From: Dipteris shenzhenensis
Lineage: Eukaryota > Polypodiophyta > Polypodiopsida > Gleicheniales
NCBI GenBank assembly: GCA_047967505.1
Contig: CM106538.1
DNA: 64,000 nucleotides
Reading direction: 5' to 3' (one strand)
Part shown: positions 10,087-21,055 of the stretch, piece after piece
Layout of the letters: each line of letters starts with the position of its first letter
Numbering within the stretch: position 1 is the stretch's first letter
Translations under genes and position numbers: made by a program
The notes under the pieces: generated by a model
Told to the model about the DNA's origin: nothing
Seen by the model: the letters and a program-made list of their open reading frames with translations, nothing else
Databases searched by the model: none

Positions 10087-11010
10087 TTTGGTATCAGAGC
10101 CATGTCCTCCTTGAGCTCCTAGCCTTCATTTTTTGCCATGTCATTACTCCTACCACCTCCTTTCTCCTTATTCACTAGCTTGCCCTCTTCTCATCCCAAA
10201 TTTCAAGAGCGTGTTCTCCCTCTACATGCAACTATTTCCCAAAAACTTTGAGTTGTAAAACCACCTTTCAAGGGCACACTCCCACCTCAAAGCATTTTGC
10301 AAGATTTTGCCCCTGCTGCCCGTGCCGATAGCTTCTTCACTTGGCCACTTTCTACAGAATTCTGCCTGTAGACTCAACCATTTGCAAAACCCTCTTAGGG
10401 GATGCTAGATGACATGATGAGCTAGGTGCTCACAAATTTTGAGTGCATTTGGTCCACAAAAGAAGGAGAAAAGGTAGAAAACCCAGTCGGAACTAGCAAC
10501 ACTTCCACAGACAATGCCGCATGAAAATGCACCTCTTCTTCATGCTGGACACTCTCCATAGTAAGGGATTCCATTCCACCAGAAAGCCCTTTGTTTGCTA
10601 CTCTAGAAGTCTTCAATTGAGGCCTCCAACTTCAAACTGTTTAGTTTGGGGAAAATAGTAAAATATATGGTCAAAGTTTAAAATTCTGAAGGGGCAAGGT
10701 GGTCAAAAGTTTCCTTGTTCATCATTTTTCACTTTTGCTTTTGGTCATTTGCTCATATAATGTCTTCTAGCATCGATTCAAGATTGATCTTTGGGTTGCT
10801 GTCCAGTTTGACTATGCTTGACTATGTCTACGTTTGGATGATGAGCTTCATTGACAACAATGATGTAGCCTATTTGATGCTTGAAGGTGACTCAGTGATG
10901 AATGTAGTTTCTATCATGATAGTTGAAGGCTAATTGCACTTGGATGGTCATATTTTGCCTTACATTCATGTATTGCCTTATGAGTTATATGAGCCTTATG
11001 TTTGTACAAG

Positions 11011-11047
11011 AGTAGACACTGCCCTTGCAATGATAAGTGGTAAGACC
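11011..11047 (+). promoter_or_regulatory. Conserved leader hairpin motif, copy 1
   Basis: The sequence AGTAGACACTGCC...GTGGTAAGACC. TGCC can pair with GGTA. Five other copies occur in the small LTR elements at 12789, 15694, 22023, 24993 and 25344. See findings. Confidence 0.6.
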
Positions 11048-11540
11048 CTCTTCATATTCAATCTATTTGAAGGCATATGGGATGCATGAAAGATCAAAGA
11101 GCAAAGGAGTTACAAGATTGGCTACACCAAGAACCTCTCCAATGACAATGAACCTCACACTATGGTAGCTTGGAAGAGAAGAAGGAAAAGGACACGACAT
11201 ACCATCAAAGGGGGGTATTTCCCCACATCTTCAATTTAGAATTTTTGTGTGTGTGATCAATAAGGGTTCTATACCTTGGGATGTCCCCCTGAAAATATTG
11301 TATTGGGTTTTGTAAGGGTTGCTAGTCATTTTGTCAAGAAACCTCCAAGAGAGATTGTAAACTAGGGACGAAAATTGGAGTGAGATCATGTTGGAGCTAG
11401 GGTGTCCAAATGAGTCTACTCCCAATGCAACTTAGAGTGAGTCTAGGTCGGGATCATGTGTGTTGCCACCAGAGGTGGGCAAGCCATGCCATTTCCCATA
11501 GACTACTGCTAGGACTCAAGGTCATCAATTTGTGGGGGGT

Positions 11541-11863
11541 TGTTAGAACAAATGGATGAAAGTATACCTATGTTTGTGTGTGTGTGCTTGTGTGTCCATG
11601 TGTGTGACCACCTGTGTGGTGAGTGTGCCTATAGTAGGTGTGATTGATGATGTGTCAATCAATAGGTGTGAGTGTGGAAGGTTGTAGCGGATGATTGAGA
11701 GATTCATGGAGAGATCAGTGGAGTGATTTGTGGATCTAGGATGCTCTCTTTTGAACTCACATACAATGCATCACTGGCCTATATATTGGAACTTCCTCTC
11801 ATGAATAAAGTACTGTTTCTCCTTCATTGTTGATCTCATCATGACTTCTTTTCAATTCCTTCA
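11541..11863 (+). repeat. LTR 2 (shared middle LTR)
   Basis: It serves as 3' LTR of the first unit (preceded by the tract TGTGGGGGGT) and as 5' LTR of the second (followed by a mutated PBS, TTGGGTATCAAAGCC). It is 323 bp, like LTR 1. Confidence 0.9.
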
Positions 11864-12788
11864 TTGGGTATCAAAGCCATGTCCTCCTTGAGCTCCTGGC
11901 CTTCATTTTTTGCCATGTCATCACTCCTACCACCTCCTTTCTCCTTATTCACTAGCTTGCCCTCTTCTCATCCAAAATTGCAAGAGCTTGTTCTCCCTTT
12001 GCATGCAACTATTCCCCAAACACTTTGAGCTATAAAACCACCTTTTGAGGGTGCACTCTGACCTCAAAGAATTTTGCAAGATTTCGCCCCTACTGCCCGT
12101 GCTGATAGCTTCTTCACTTGGACACTTTCTATAAAATTCTACCTATAGTCTCAACCATTTGCAAAACCCTCTGAGGGGATGCTGGATGACATGATGACGT
12201 AGCTGTTGATGAAGTTTGAGTGCATTTGGTCCATAGAAGAAGGAGAAAAGGTAGAAAAACCAATCAAAATTAGCAACACTCCCACAGACAATGCCGCATG
12301 AAAATGCACCTCTTCTTCATGTTGGACACTCTCCACAGTAAGGGATTTTATTACACCACAAAGCCCTTTGTTTGCTGCTCTAGAAGTCTTTAATTGAGGC
12401 CTCCAACTTCAAACTGTTCAGTTTTGAGAAAACAGTCAAATATATGGTCAAAGTTCAAAATCTTAAAGGGGCAAGGTGGTCAAAAGTTTCCTTGTTCATC
12501 ATTTTTCACTTTTGCTTTTGGTCATCTACTCATATAATGTCTTCTAGCATCGATTCAAGATTGATCTTTGGGTTGCTGTCAAGTTTGACTATGTTTGACT
12601 ATGTCTATGTTTGGATGATGAGCTTTATTGACAACAATGATGTAGCCTATTTGATGCTTGAAGGTGACTCAGTGATGAATGTAGTTTCTATCATGATAGT
12701 TGAAGGCTAATTGCACTTGGATGGTCATATTTTGCCTTACATTCATGTATTGCCTTATGAGTTATATGAGCCTTATGTTTGTACAAGA

Positions 12789-12824
12789 GTAGACATTGCC
12801 CTTGCAATGACAAGTGGTAAGACC
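12789..12824 (+). promoter_or_regulatory. Conserved leader hairpin motif, copy 2
   Basis: The sequence GTAGACATTGCC...GTGGTAAGACC sits in the second internal unit, at the same relative place as copy 1. Confidence 0.6.
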
Positions 12825-13317
12825 CTCTTCATATTCAATCTATTTGAAGGCATATGGGATGCATGAAAGATCAAAGAGCAAAGGAGTTACAAGATTGGCT
12901 ACACCAAGAACCTCTCCAATGACAATGAACCTCACACTATGGTAGCTTGGAAGAGAAGAAGGAAAAGGACACGACATACCATCAAAGGGGGGTATTTCCC
13001 CACATCTTCAATTTAGAATTTTTGTGTGTGTGATCAATAAGGGTTCTATGCCTTGGGATGTCCCCCTGAAAATATTGTATTGGGTTTTGTAAGGGTTGCT
13101 AGTCATTTTGTCAAGAAACCTCCAAGAGAGATTGTAAACTAGGGACAAAAATTGGAGTGAGATCATGTTGGAGCTAGGGTGTCCAAATGAGTCTACTCCC
13201 AATGCAACTTAGAGTGAGTCTAGGTCGGGATCATGTGTGTTGCCACCAGAGGTGGGCAAGCCATGAAGTTTCCCATAGACTACTGCTAGGGGTCAAGGTC
13301 ATCATCTTGTGGGGGGG

Positions 13318-13590
13318 TGTTAGAACAAATTGATGAAGGTATACCTATGTTTGTGTGTCCATGTGTGACCACCTGTGTGGTGAGTGTGCTTGTAGTAGGT
13401 GTGATTGATGATGTGTCAGTCAGTAGGTGTGCATGGAGAGATTAGTGGAGTGATTTGTGGATCTGGGATTCTCTCTCTTGAGCTCACATACAATGTATCA
13501 CTGGCCTATATATTGGAACTTGCTCTCATGAATAAAGTACTGTTTCTTCTTCATTGTTGATCTCATCATGACTTCTTTTCAATTCCTTCA
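13318..13590 (+). repeat. LTR 3, shortened (273 bp)
   Basis: It starts TGTTAGAACAAATTGATG and ends CAATTCCTTCA, followed by the TSD GTTGG. It differs from LTRs 1 and 2 by a contracted (TG)n run and a deletion between the GTAGGTGTG and CATGGAGAG segments. Confidence 0.9.
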
Positions 13591-13595
13591 GTTGG

Positions 13596-14618
13596 GATGC
13601 AATACTTGGTGTTGCCACATTGTGGCTCTCTATCCCAATAATTCCAAGGGGTACATCTGGCCTTACTTCTTGGGAAGATTGAGGCTTTTCTCTGAGTGGG
13701 CAATCCATGCACGCATTGCCAACTCCACAATCTTTGCACACAGATTGGAAAGTACTTGGGCAACCTTTGTGAGGGCATTCAACAATCCGATGGTTTTCTC
13801 CAGATCCAAAATACTTGATGGGTGCTCGATATGTGGTTGGTCTTGCTTGATTGGCATACACCAGAATGAGTCCTTCAACATCATATATAGGCTATTCTAT
13901 TTCATACTCATATTGCTATTCTAGCTCTTTAAGCTGGAGTTGTTTCTCTAGGACTACTGGTGCAAGATTAGGGGCTCGAAGATACTATGGAGGATTGGAT
14001 TTCTCAATAGTTGAGGCACTTGTGTCCTCATAGGTATGGGATCGAGCCATGGCACTTGTCCATTAGGTGCGAGTGCTGGTTGCCTATATACTGGGATTGG
14101 CACTTGTTGGCCCTATTGGGATTGGGGTTGTGCAGTCGTCATATTGTAGAAGCATGTGTTTACATCATGACATACAAAATTGCAAATGGCACACCACAAC
14201 CTTAGGGGTTGGGGCACTTCTAGTGGGTTAAGTCTCTTCCTCAACATTGGGCACTGTGTGGTTGGCCATACAGTGTGGGCACCATATATTCTCTCTTGCA
14301 TGCTGTGGTGGTTGAGAGACACGCAACTTCTTCTCTATGGCTTGCATCAATTCTTCTTTCAATATTAAGGCATGGCTTCCACTCATCCTTGGTGGTGCGA
14401 TCCTTTGTGGAAGTGCTTCCCCTCTTGGAAGATTTCTTATCATGATGACTTGATTTATAGTCATCACTATCATTGTCAGAGTCAGTCATGCCATCCTCAA
14501 TGTCAATTATAGCTTCATGAGCATCATTGAAATGTGCATAGCTGCTACTACTAACTTTTTCAGTCCAGAGATGAACCATGGAATGAGGTACTTGTCGTTA
14601 GGACGGGGAACACACTTG
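13596..14618 (-). pseudogene. gag: Ty3/gypsy gag C-terminal half, cysteine-rich
   Basis: Minus-strand frames read SSSSYAHFNDAHEAI, an acidic DSDNDSDDYKSS stretch and several frameshifted pieces. Then come TYRAPIKYFGSG and a Cys-rich finger (CPHKGCPSTF, CKDCGVGNACMDCP) near 13690-13770. The finger resembles the zinc-binding tail found in some plant gypsy gag proteins. The piece ends at the insertion site of the three-LTR element and, on its other side, at that of the gag-only element at 14624. It belongs to the same broken gypsy element as 17116-17640. Confidence 0.55.
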
Positions 14619-14623
14619 GCTAT

Positions 14624-14913
14624 TGAAGGACAAATTGATGTAATGGGGTGTACCAAGGGGTACAAGGTTTGTGTGTCACCACATGGTGGTTAGTGTGACC
14701 AGGTTAGGTGGTAGAAGGTTCTATTAGGTGTGATTGAGAGATTCATGGGGCTGATTGAGAGATCAGTGCAGTGATTTGTGGATTTGGAGATGCTCTCCTT
14801 TGGGGCACATGCATTGTATCAATTGCCCTTATAAGGGCCTCTCCTCTCTTGAATAAACTACTCTATTTGCTCCATTTGCTTCTTTCCATTATCTTCTTAC
14901 TGTTGTTCCATCA
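14624..14913 (+). repeat. 5' LTR of the gag-only element (290 bp)
   Basis: It starts TGAAGGACAAATTGATGTAA and ends GTTGTTCCATCA. It is matched by the 3' LTR (300 bp). Confidence 0.88.
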
Positions 14914-15693
14914 TGTGGTATCAGAGCCATGTTCACCCTCCTTGAGCCCTCTTTGAGTGCTATGTCATCATCTTCCCCAAATGAAGCTTTTCTTCATTCT
15001 CTTCCCATAGTTTTTCCTTAGGCTTGTTCTCCTCCATCTCTGAGATATTTTCCATGCCCTCTGAGCTTAAGTGTCCTTGTGTTGGGGAAAATCCCTAGCT
15101 TGGAGGAATTGACAAATGCTTGTGTCATTTGCCCATGTCGACCCACTTTTCAGCCACCAAAAATTCGCACACTTCTCCATGTAGGAGCTACCATTCACAA
15201 AATGGCTCTAGCTACTATTGGGAGACACTACAAGGAGCATGCTGATGAAGTTTGAGCAACAATGGTCTAGTATATGAGGAGAACAGACACAAAAACTAGT
15301 CGAGAAAGGCGCTACTCTCACAGAAATTCTGACGCAGCATTGCGCAATTCTTCGCTAGGGGCTCCTCTTTGGTAAAAGAGATTTGATTCCATTGTAAAAG
15401 CCACTTCATTTCTTGCTTCTATAGCTTCAATTGTACCCTCCAACTTCAGACTATTCAATTTGGGGGTAATAGTGATATTTTCTTCTAATGTGAACAATTG
15501 AATATAGTTAAGTGCTAGAAAGTTTCATCATTATCTTAGTTATCTTTGGGCTTTTGGATGTTTGACCATTGGAAGTGATCTGAGGCATTTTTTAGTCTGA
15601 TCTTTGGAGCAATGTCTTGTAGTTTGACAGTTTTGGTAAATGCTCATGATGCATATATGATATATTTGAATTGCATGCTATCTTTGTAAGGGA

Positions 15694-15722
15694 CTAGACA
15701 TTGCCACATCAGTGGTAAGACC
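15694..15722 (+). promoter_or_regulatory. Conserved leader hairpin motif, copy 3
   Basis: The sequence CTAGACATTGCCACATCAGT then GGTAAGACC. TTGCCAC pairs with GTGGTAA over 7 bp around an ATCA loop. The gag ATG (15729) starts 7 nt downstream. Confidence 0.7.
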
Positions 15723-15728
15723 TCCCCT

Positions 15729-16595
15729 ATGGCCTCCAAAAACAAGATAGAAAAGTTTGAAGGAGAGGGTTTTCATACTTGGTAGACTAAACTGAAATTT
15801 ATTCTCATGAAAAAGGGGATCTAGAATGTGGCTAATGGAAAAGAAAAGAAACCAACCATTAGGGAAGGAGAAGCTTTATGGCTCCCTAAGAATGAAAAGG
15901 CACTAGCCCTAATTGCTCTTGGATTGAGTGATTCTTTTATCCACCACATTGATGGGGATGTGAGAAGGCTGCTTATGCTGCATGGAGTCATCTTGAGCTT
16001 GTCTTTGGAGCACAGGGGAAGTGTTCCAAGTTTAGTTTGCTCATCAAATTCTTTGATATGAAATTGGATAGAGGAGAATACATCTCTTCATTTAAACTCC
16101 ATGAAGAGCATATTGACTCAGTTAGCTAGCATCAAGTTTAATCTTGATGATGACATTGTAATTGCTATCTTACTCAAAAGCCTAACTGAGGAATATGGCA
16201 CTATTGTCACTACTCTCACCAATATACCAGAGGTTAGTTTGGTGCAAATTGAAGCATCCCTCTTGGAAGACGAAAGGAAAATCAAATAGAGGAATGACTA
16301 CAAAGAACATGGGGCATATTTGGCCAAAAGCAACTTCAAGGGATCCACCAGCAAGAGCAAGATGAAGTGCAACTTTTGTGGAAAACCTGGACATTTTGAG
16401 AAAGAGTGCTATGCAAAGAAGAAATGTTAAGCAAACCTTGTGGAAGAAGTAGAGAAAGAAGAAGAAGAAGAACCAGAGGATGTTAAAGCTCTCACTGCTT
16501 TCACCACCCAAGTCAATCTTGATATGGGTCATATGTTTTGTAAGTTGTTTGTGTGTGTGGTCAATAATGGTTCTCTGCCATGGATAGTCCATCCT
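15729..16595 (+). pseudogene. gag: gag of the gag-only element
   Basis: It starts ATGGCC at 15729. The frame reads KIEKFEGEGFHTW, then TAG where the relative at 22060 has CAG, and a second TAG where that relative has TGG. It continues as NVANGKEKKPTIREGEAL and LALIALGLSDSFIHH, with a frameshift near 15960. MKSILTQLASIKFNLDDDI to the stop at 16289 follows. After the stop the knuckle CNFCGKPGHFEKEC (about 16370-16412) is intact, followed by an acidic stretch (EEVEKEEEEEPEDV). Gag would build the particle; this copy is broken. The relative at 22060 shows the undamaged order. Confidence 0.8.
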
Positions 16596-16810
16596 TAAAT
16601 GATTGCTAGTCCTTTGTTTGAGGTTTTAAAGGGTTGGACCCATGGGGATTTCCATACATAGTCATTGTCCAATCTTCCAGTGGTAAACCGAGAGCCATAA
16701 CCAAAGTGAGTCACAAGTTGGGGTCATGAGTGTTGTTAATATGTCTGAACAAACCATGAAGCTTCCCATGTACTAACTGCTCGGGTGAGGTCATCAATTT
16801 GTGGGGGGTA

Positions 16811-17110
16811 TGAAGGACAAATTGATGTAATGGGGTTTACTGAGGGGTACAAGGTTTGTGTGAGTTTGTGTGTCACCACATGGTGGTTAGAGTGACCAGG
16901 TTAGGTGGTAGAAGGTTCTATTAGGTGTGATTGAGAGATTCATGGGGCTGATTGAGAGATCAGTGGAGTGATTTGTGGATCTTGAGATGCTCTCCTTTGC
17001 GGCACATGCATTGTATCAGTTGCCCTTATAAGGGCCTCTGCTATCTTGAATAAACTACTCTATTTGCTCCATTTGCTTCTTTCCATTGTCTTCTTGTTGT
17101 TGTTCCATCA
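16811..17110 (+). repeat. 3' LTR of the gag-only element (300 bp)
   Basis: It starts TGAAGGACAAATTGATG after the purine tract and ends TTCCATCA, followed by the TSD GCTAT. Confidence 0.88.
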
Positions 17111-17115
17111 GCTAT

Positions 17116-17640
17116 GAATTTTTTCATTATTCCCAAGCATGTTTTGACCTTTGATTTTTTGTGCATTTCCATATTTCCAAGTTGGAGGGTGGGGTCATCT
17201 TGTAGCCTGTTGGTTTGGAACCTCCTTCTGAACTGCTTGGATAGTAGTGCCCATGTGGCTCTTTTTGCTACGAGTAGCTCTAGGTACCATTTTGAGGACT
17301 CATCGGTTGAGGCCAGGGGAAACCAGGTGGATTTAGTTTCATTTGATTGGTTGCCTCTAGCACAACATGCTACGTTAAAGGTTGAAGGAATCTGACAGGA
17401 TCCCCTCATCCATTGTACTTTGGCATTTCAAATTTACCAAAGTGTCTTCTTCCATTGGTGTTGTTGCATCAGTGTTCGAAGAAATATTTGGGATACAGAG
17501 TGCCATTTACTATTTCTTCTTCAATCCTTAGGTCCTCCATGCTACTTCTCAATGGTGAAAGTTCTCAAAAGTAGGTAGGTGCTAGCATTCATCCTGATCC
17601 AAGGTGCATACACAATGCTTAATTATGGCCTTTGAGTGCA
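17116..17640 (-). pseudogene. gag: Ty3/gypsy gag core remnant (5' part)
   Basis: The minus strand reads MEDLRIEEEIVNGTLYPKYF, then HFGKFEMPKYNG and GDPV. After a frameshift it reads FPLASTDESSKWYLELL and WALLSKQFRRRFQTNRLQ, and later MEMHKKSKVKTCLGIMKKF. The KF..PK..G.GDP start and the W..L...F...F block are typical of the retrotransposon gag core of plant gypsy elements. The frame runs to the GCTAT target site of the gag-only insertion and resumes at 14618. This is the 5'-most recognisable piece of the gypsy element; its 5' LTR was not identified. Confidence 0.65.
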
Positions 17641-18891
17641 TTTGACGGTGAATTCCACAATTGATTTTGACCTACGTAGCCCAAAAATAGCAAAAGATAT
17701 ATGATCTTTTAAGAGTATAGACACATGGGTGTAGTTCTTCGGGCTTGGCTACCTGCATCATATTATCGTCCTATGGAAAATCAGTGTATTCAGTGATTAT
17801 TCTACACCTAGCCTGGAAGTTCAAAAGAATGGGATGGGCAGCAAGAGTCTGGAGGTCGGATGGGTGGGCTACTAGCAAGCTAAAGATCTAGACAAAAGTA
17901 TGAAATAGCTATAATGGGGTGATAGTGATCGAGATTTTGGCAAAAGATGGTAAGGAGTGTGTTGGGTGGGAGAGAGGTGGTGAGGTCAATGTGAAAAATG
18001 AGATTTTGTACGTGAAGTGCATCAAAGTTCATTTGGAGGGTGTGGAAGATTGTGCATGGTGAGAGTGTGTAAGTGTCTAGTTGATCTCTACTATTCTGAG
18101 GGTCGATTCTACTTTGTCCAACTGGTCCATCATGATTTGAACCAAGGACTTGCTCGCAGAGAGGTCATCCTTGAGATTTGTAACCGTCATGTAGAATTTC
18201 ATGTGGAATTATGGAACTTTTTGGGATTTGAGTGGCTTTATTTATGTTAGAATCAAGGGTACGCTCTTGGGGGACTGCATCAGGAGTTGATGCAGGTTCT
18301 TGTGTTACTATCTCATGAATCCAAGCATCGTGAGCTCGTGGATTCTATGTGTCTAGAAGTTTTGGGGCTCAAATATAATGTTTGCCTTGGTGGTAGCCTT
18401 GGGCCTCCAAGAGCTTCCTTGCGATCCAATGTGGGTGAGTCTTTTGCATTGGTGCATTGGCAATTGTCTTGTGGGTGTGGTGATAGATGTGTTGGACTTT
18501 GCTCGTAGAGGGAGTTATCCATTTTGGAAGGGGTGGAGGAGGGATTAGAGACCTTCCCATGGTGTTGGGAAACCATAAATGTTGCCCTCCTTTGTCGTAG
18601 TGTTCTACACAGCGAACGTCCTTGCACACCCATCACTCATGAGACATCTGGGTACTACCCATGGAAATGGGCTTGGAAGAAGAGGTGGAAGAAGAACTAG
18701 TGTTGAAGGTTCACCTTTATTGTGTATAGGGTAATGGCCTTGAGTGGAGTAGGGGTAGAAGTCTTTCTTGGGACAATGAATTGGGGGTTGGGATGTCTTT
18801 GGAGCTTCATGATTATCCTCCTCCAAAAATTCCTTACCCTTCAAAGGTGGTTGCATTGTAGGGGAATTGGTGTCCTCTTTATAGAATGGGA
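17641..18891. other. Stretch without recognised gene
   Basis: Short overlapping open frames exist on both strands near 18300-18900, none with a motif I recognise. The 5' LTR of the gypsy element should lie about here, but I see no clear match to 1450-2112. It may contain low-complexity linker of the protease-bearing fragment to its right. Confidence 0.3.
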
Positions 18892-19206
18892 TCATTGAGA
18901 TATGCCCACTAGATGTGAGAGTGGATTTTTGCACTTTCTAGTCGATTTGGCAATTGATGGCATAGTAGCATGTTCTCCAAGGATCATCTGTTCATCTAGT
19001 AGTTCTATGGGAAGAACATAAAACTGAGTATCTACCACATGGCAAGCAATGGTTAGTTTGAAATCCACATAACCCAATGTATCTAAAACTTGGCCATTAA
19101 TGACCCAAACTGAAGCAACAATGAGGTTTAACGGTACCCTTATCACTTCCCATACTTTGTGGGAAATAAAATTATGACTTGCTCCCAGACCCACAAGTTC
19201 CTTCAC
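18892..19206 (-). pseudogene. pro: Gypsy-type aspartic protease remnant
   Basis: The minus-strand frame of 104 residues contains LVGLGASHNFISHKVWEVI, then VDFKLTIACHVVDTQFYV and a terminal LLDEQMILG. This is the order of plant gypsy proteases (DSGASHNFIS..., F.V.PL...D.ILG). The catalytic Asp is replaced (GLGAS instead of DSGAS), so it would be inactive. It lies only about 230 bp past an integrase C-terminus on the same strand, the reverse of the normal pol order. It therefore marks a junction between two elements or a rearrangement. Confidence 0.65.
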
Positions 19207-19399
19207 TATGGTATTGGGACCCTACTACAAATAAATATTCAACCTAGTTGGATCTATTGTTAATTCATTAGTCAGGCATAGGTGCTCTACTGTAGCTTTA
19301 AATAGAGCCATTAGTTTCCTTTGTATAATTTTTGCATTATGAATCATGGCCTCTTAGATGGCCTAGCGTTTCATCTGTGCTACCTTGGCTTTAAGCTCT

Positions 19400-19990
19400 T
19401 TCTCTCAGTGTATGGACTGAGAGTCTCTAGAGTGAGAGGACCATAATATCTGTTTTGTTTGCTACCATTGAGGTAGCCATCCATCTCAACCCCATCTAGG
19501 GTGGCTATTCTACATGCACCTTATGGAGTGATCTCCACTATGTGGTAGGGATCCATGCCCCTATATTTAAGTTTGCGCTTGGTGTTACAGATGCTATAGA
19601 GGAGTGCTAAGTCTACTTCTTCTAGCTCCTTGTTCTCGAGATTGAGATCAAACCATTTTTTGTGCCTCACCTTCTCCACTAAAAGGCAATACACTGTGCA
19701 TATCTTATCTCATCTAGCCATTCCAAATTGGTTAGGTGCTTAGCTAAGGCATTTTCGATGAGCCTTCCCTTAACTGCAATGCATAGCCTAGGCACTACGT
19801 ACTCCATTGGCATAAATGCCTCTACTTGAAGGCTAAGCTAAAGGGGGTATAGTTGGTTACCACTTTGTATGATGTTAGATAGGCCCACACTGTTGCGATG
19901 AGCTTGTGTTCCCAGTCAGTACAACTGAAGTGGCCGCCCTGGAACCTATCAAATGTGCATAGACTATCCTGCACTAAACAAAATCACAAT
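19400..19990 (-). pseudogene. int: Gypsy integrase C-terminal region remnant
   Basis: On the minus strand I read DWEHKLIATVWAYLTSYK, TNYTPFSLAF, MPMEYVVPRLCIAVKGRL, LEWLDEIRYAQ, and then, after frame changes, FDLNLENKELEEVDLALLY, KLKYRGMDPYHIVEI and GVEMDGYLNGSK. These match in order the C-terminal half of plant gypsy integrases (W..KL..A.WAYRT..K..T..TPF.L, DLVLLY, K.RG.GPY.V, VNGSRLK). There are several stops and frameshifts. Confidence 0.75.
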
Positions 19991-20025
19991 GAAACAAATA
20001 TCCAATCCCTAGGATTGATGGACTT

Positions 20026-20290
20026 TTGGACAAATTGAAAGGGGCCAAGGTTTTTAGTAAGATCGATCTTAAATTTGGTTATCATCAAGTTTGTATGGTA
20101 GAGGAGGATATATAAAAGACTACCTTTTGAACTCAAAAGGGGCATTATAAATTCTTAATTATGCCTTTTTGGCTAACTAATGCTCCAGCTACTTTTAGTA
20201 GAATGATGAATCACATCTTTCTTAAACACCAAGACTGTGTAGTAGTAATTTTTGATGGTGTTTAGCAAAGACATTGAGGAGCATAAGGAA
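20026..20290 (+). pseudogene. rt: Gypsy reverse transcriptase fragment (plus strand)
   Basis: The plus strand reads [20 protein letters not shown], then GHYKFLIMPFWLTNAPATF and SRMMNHIFLKHQDCVVVIF. This is the conserved gypsy RT palm, with the YLDD site degenerated to FDGV. It carries several in-frame stops. Its orientation is opposite to the integrase piece next to it, so it is a separate fragment or an inverted one. Confidence 0.8.
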
Positions 20291-20339
20291 CATCTATAGC
20301 AAGTATTTTCTTTCTAAAACCTTGCACAAGTGTTAATTT

Positions 20340-20760
20340 ATGCATCGACCACCGATTATTGGGTGAGCAAGCAGAATTCCCAAATCTTACATGTGTACTT
20401 GTGTACATGTAGGATAAATATGTAGCAATAATTGACATCCACATGTCCATGTGTAAGCTTAGTGCCAAAATTTGCATGGCTCTTAAGTTGGGTGATCTTC
20501 ACACACTTTCAAATTTTCATGTGCATCGAACACTGACTGTAAGTAAAGCATTAGATTGGTGCCAAAACTTTGCATAGGTCTTCTTTCATGTCACTTATAT
20601 GCTCTTGAAAGTTTTCATGTGCATCAGACACCGATTTTGTAGTGAACAAGCAAAATTTGCACTTGCATGTGTAGGAGAAATATGCAACAGTGGTCAACAT
20701 CCACATGTCCAAGTGTTATATTGGTGCCAAAATTTGCATGGGTATTGACTTGAGTAACCT
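20340..20760 (+). repeat. Degenerate tandem repeat, period about 260 bp
   Basis: TGTAGGATAAATATG...CCACATGTCCATGTG...TGCCAAAATTTGCATGG near 20408-20477 recurs near 20669-20740. CATGTGCATC(G/A)-ACAC(T/C)G near 20519 and 20617 adds half-units. It is non-coding. It ends at the LTR start at 20762. Confidence 0.55.
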
Positions 20761-20761
20761 T

Positions 20762-21055
20762 TGAAGGACAAATTGATGTATGTGTATGTGCCTACGGGCT
20801 AGGAGTCCTACGCTAGGAGTGTGTGAGTGTAGGTGTGCTAGAAGGTTCTAGTGACTTGGCAGTTAGGTATGTCAGGTTGGTGTGATGTGATTTGGAGTGA
20901 GCATAGGAGGTAACTGATTGAGCTAATCATGGAGATGCTTGTGGATCTAGGATCTACAAACATGGAGGCAGTTGCCTATATATGTAACCACTCATGAACA
21001 AAGTTGTGCTCATTGTGATTCACCTTTGCCTCATTGTTTAGTCCATGAACCAACA
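20762..21055 (+). repeat. 5' LTR of the second gag-only element (294 bp)
   Basis: The TG...CA ends and the adjoining PBS-like sequence fix both edges. The first 17 bases are shared with the LTR at 14624, while most of the rest differs, so it is a sister family. Confidence 0.8.

Larger units (their letters stand above)
9764..13590 (+). mobile_element. Three-LTR tandem non-autonomous retrotransposon
   Basis: The order is LTR (9764-10086), internal (10087-11540), LTR (11541-11863), internal (11864-13317), LTR (13318-13590). The whole array is flanked once by the 5-bp duplication GTTGG (9759-9763 and 13591-13595). Both internal segments are 1454 bp and near-identical. Each begins with a PBS-like GGTATCAGAGCC or GGGTATCAAAGCC and ends in a G-rich tract after CATCAATTTGTG or a variant. 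No gag or pol domain is legible. A single TSD shows one insertion event followed by unequal LTR recombination, or insertion of a tandem form. Confidence 0.9.
14624..17110 (+). mobile_element. Gag-only LTR element (TR-GAG type), TSD GCTAT
   Basis: The LTRs at 14624-14913 and 16811-17110 start TGAAGGACAAATTGATG and end TTCCATCA. The TSD GCTAT is at 14619-14623 and 17111-17115. The PBS TGTGGTATCAGAGCC abuts the 5' LTR, and the tract TTTGTGGGGGGT precedes the 3' LTR. The interior (about 1.9 kb) holds only a gag remnant with zinc knuckle. After it comes a short protease-like stump (GSLPWIVHP, then LFEVLKGWTHGDFHT) without DSGA. There is no integrase, RT or RNase H. This is the layout of non-autonomous TR-GAG elements. 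It sits inside the gypsy gag. Confidence 0.88.

Noticed and set aside
10715-10933. 72-codon frame repeated at 12495-12710 in both interiors of the three-LTR element
   Set aside because: It is hydrophobic with no known motif. Conservation between the two units reflects the recent duplication, not selection.
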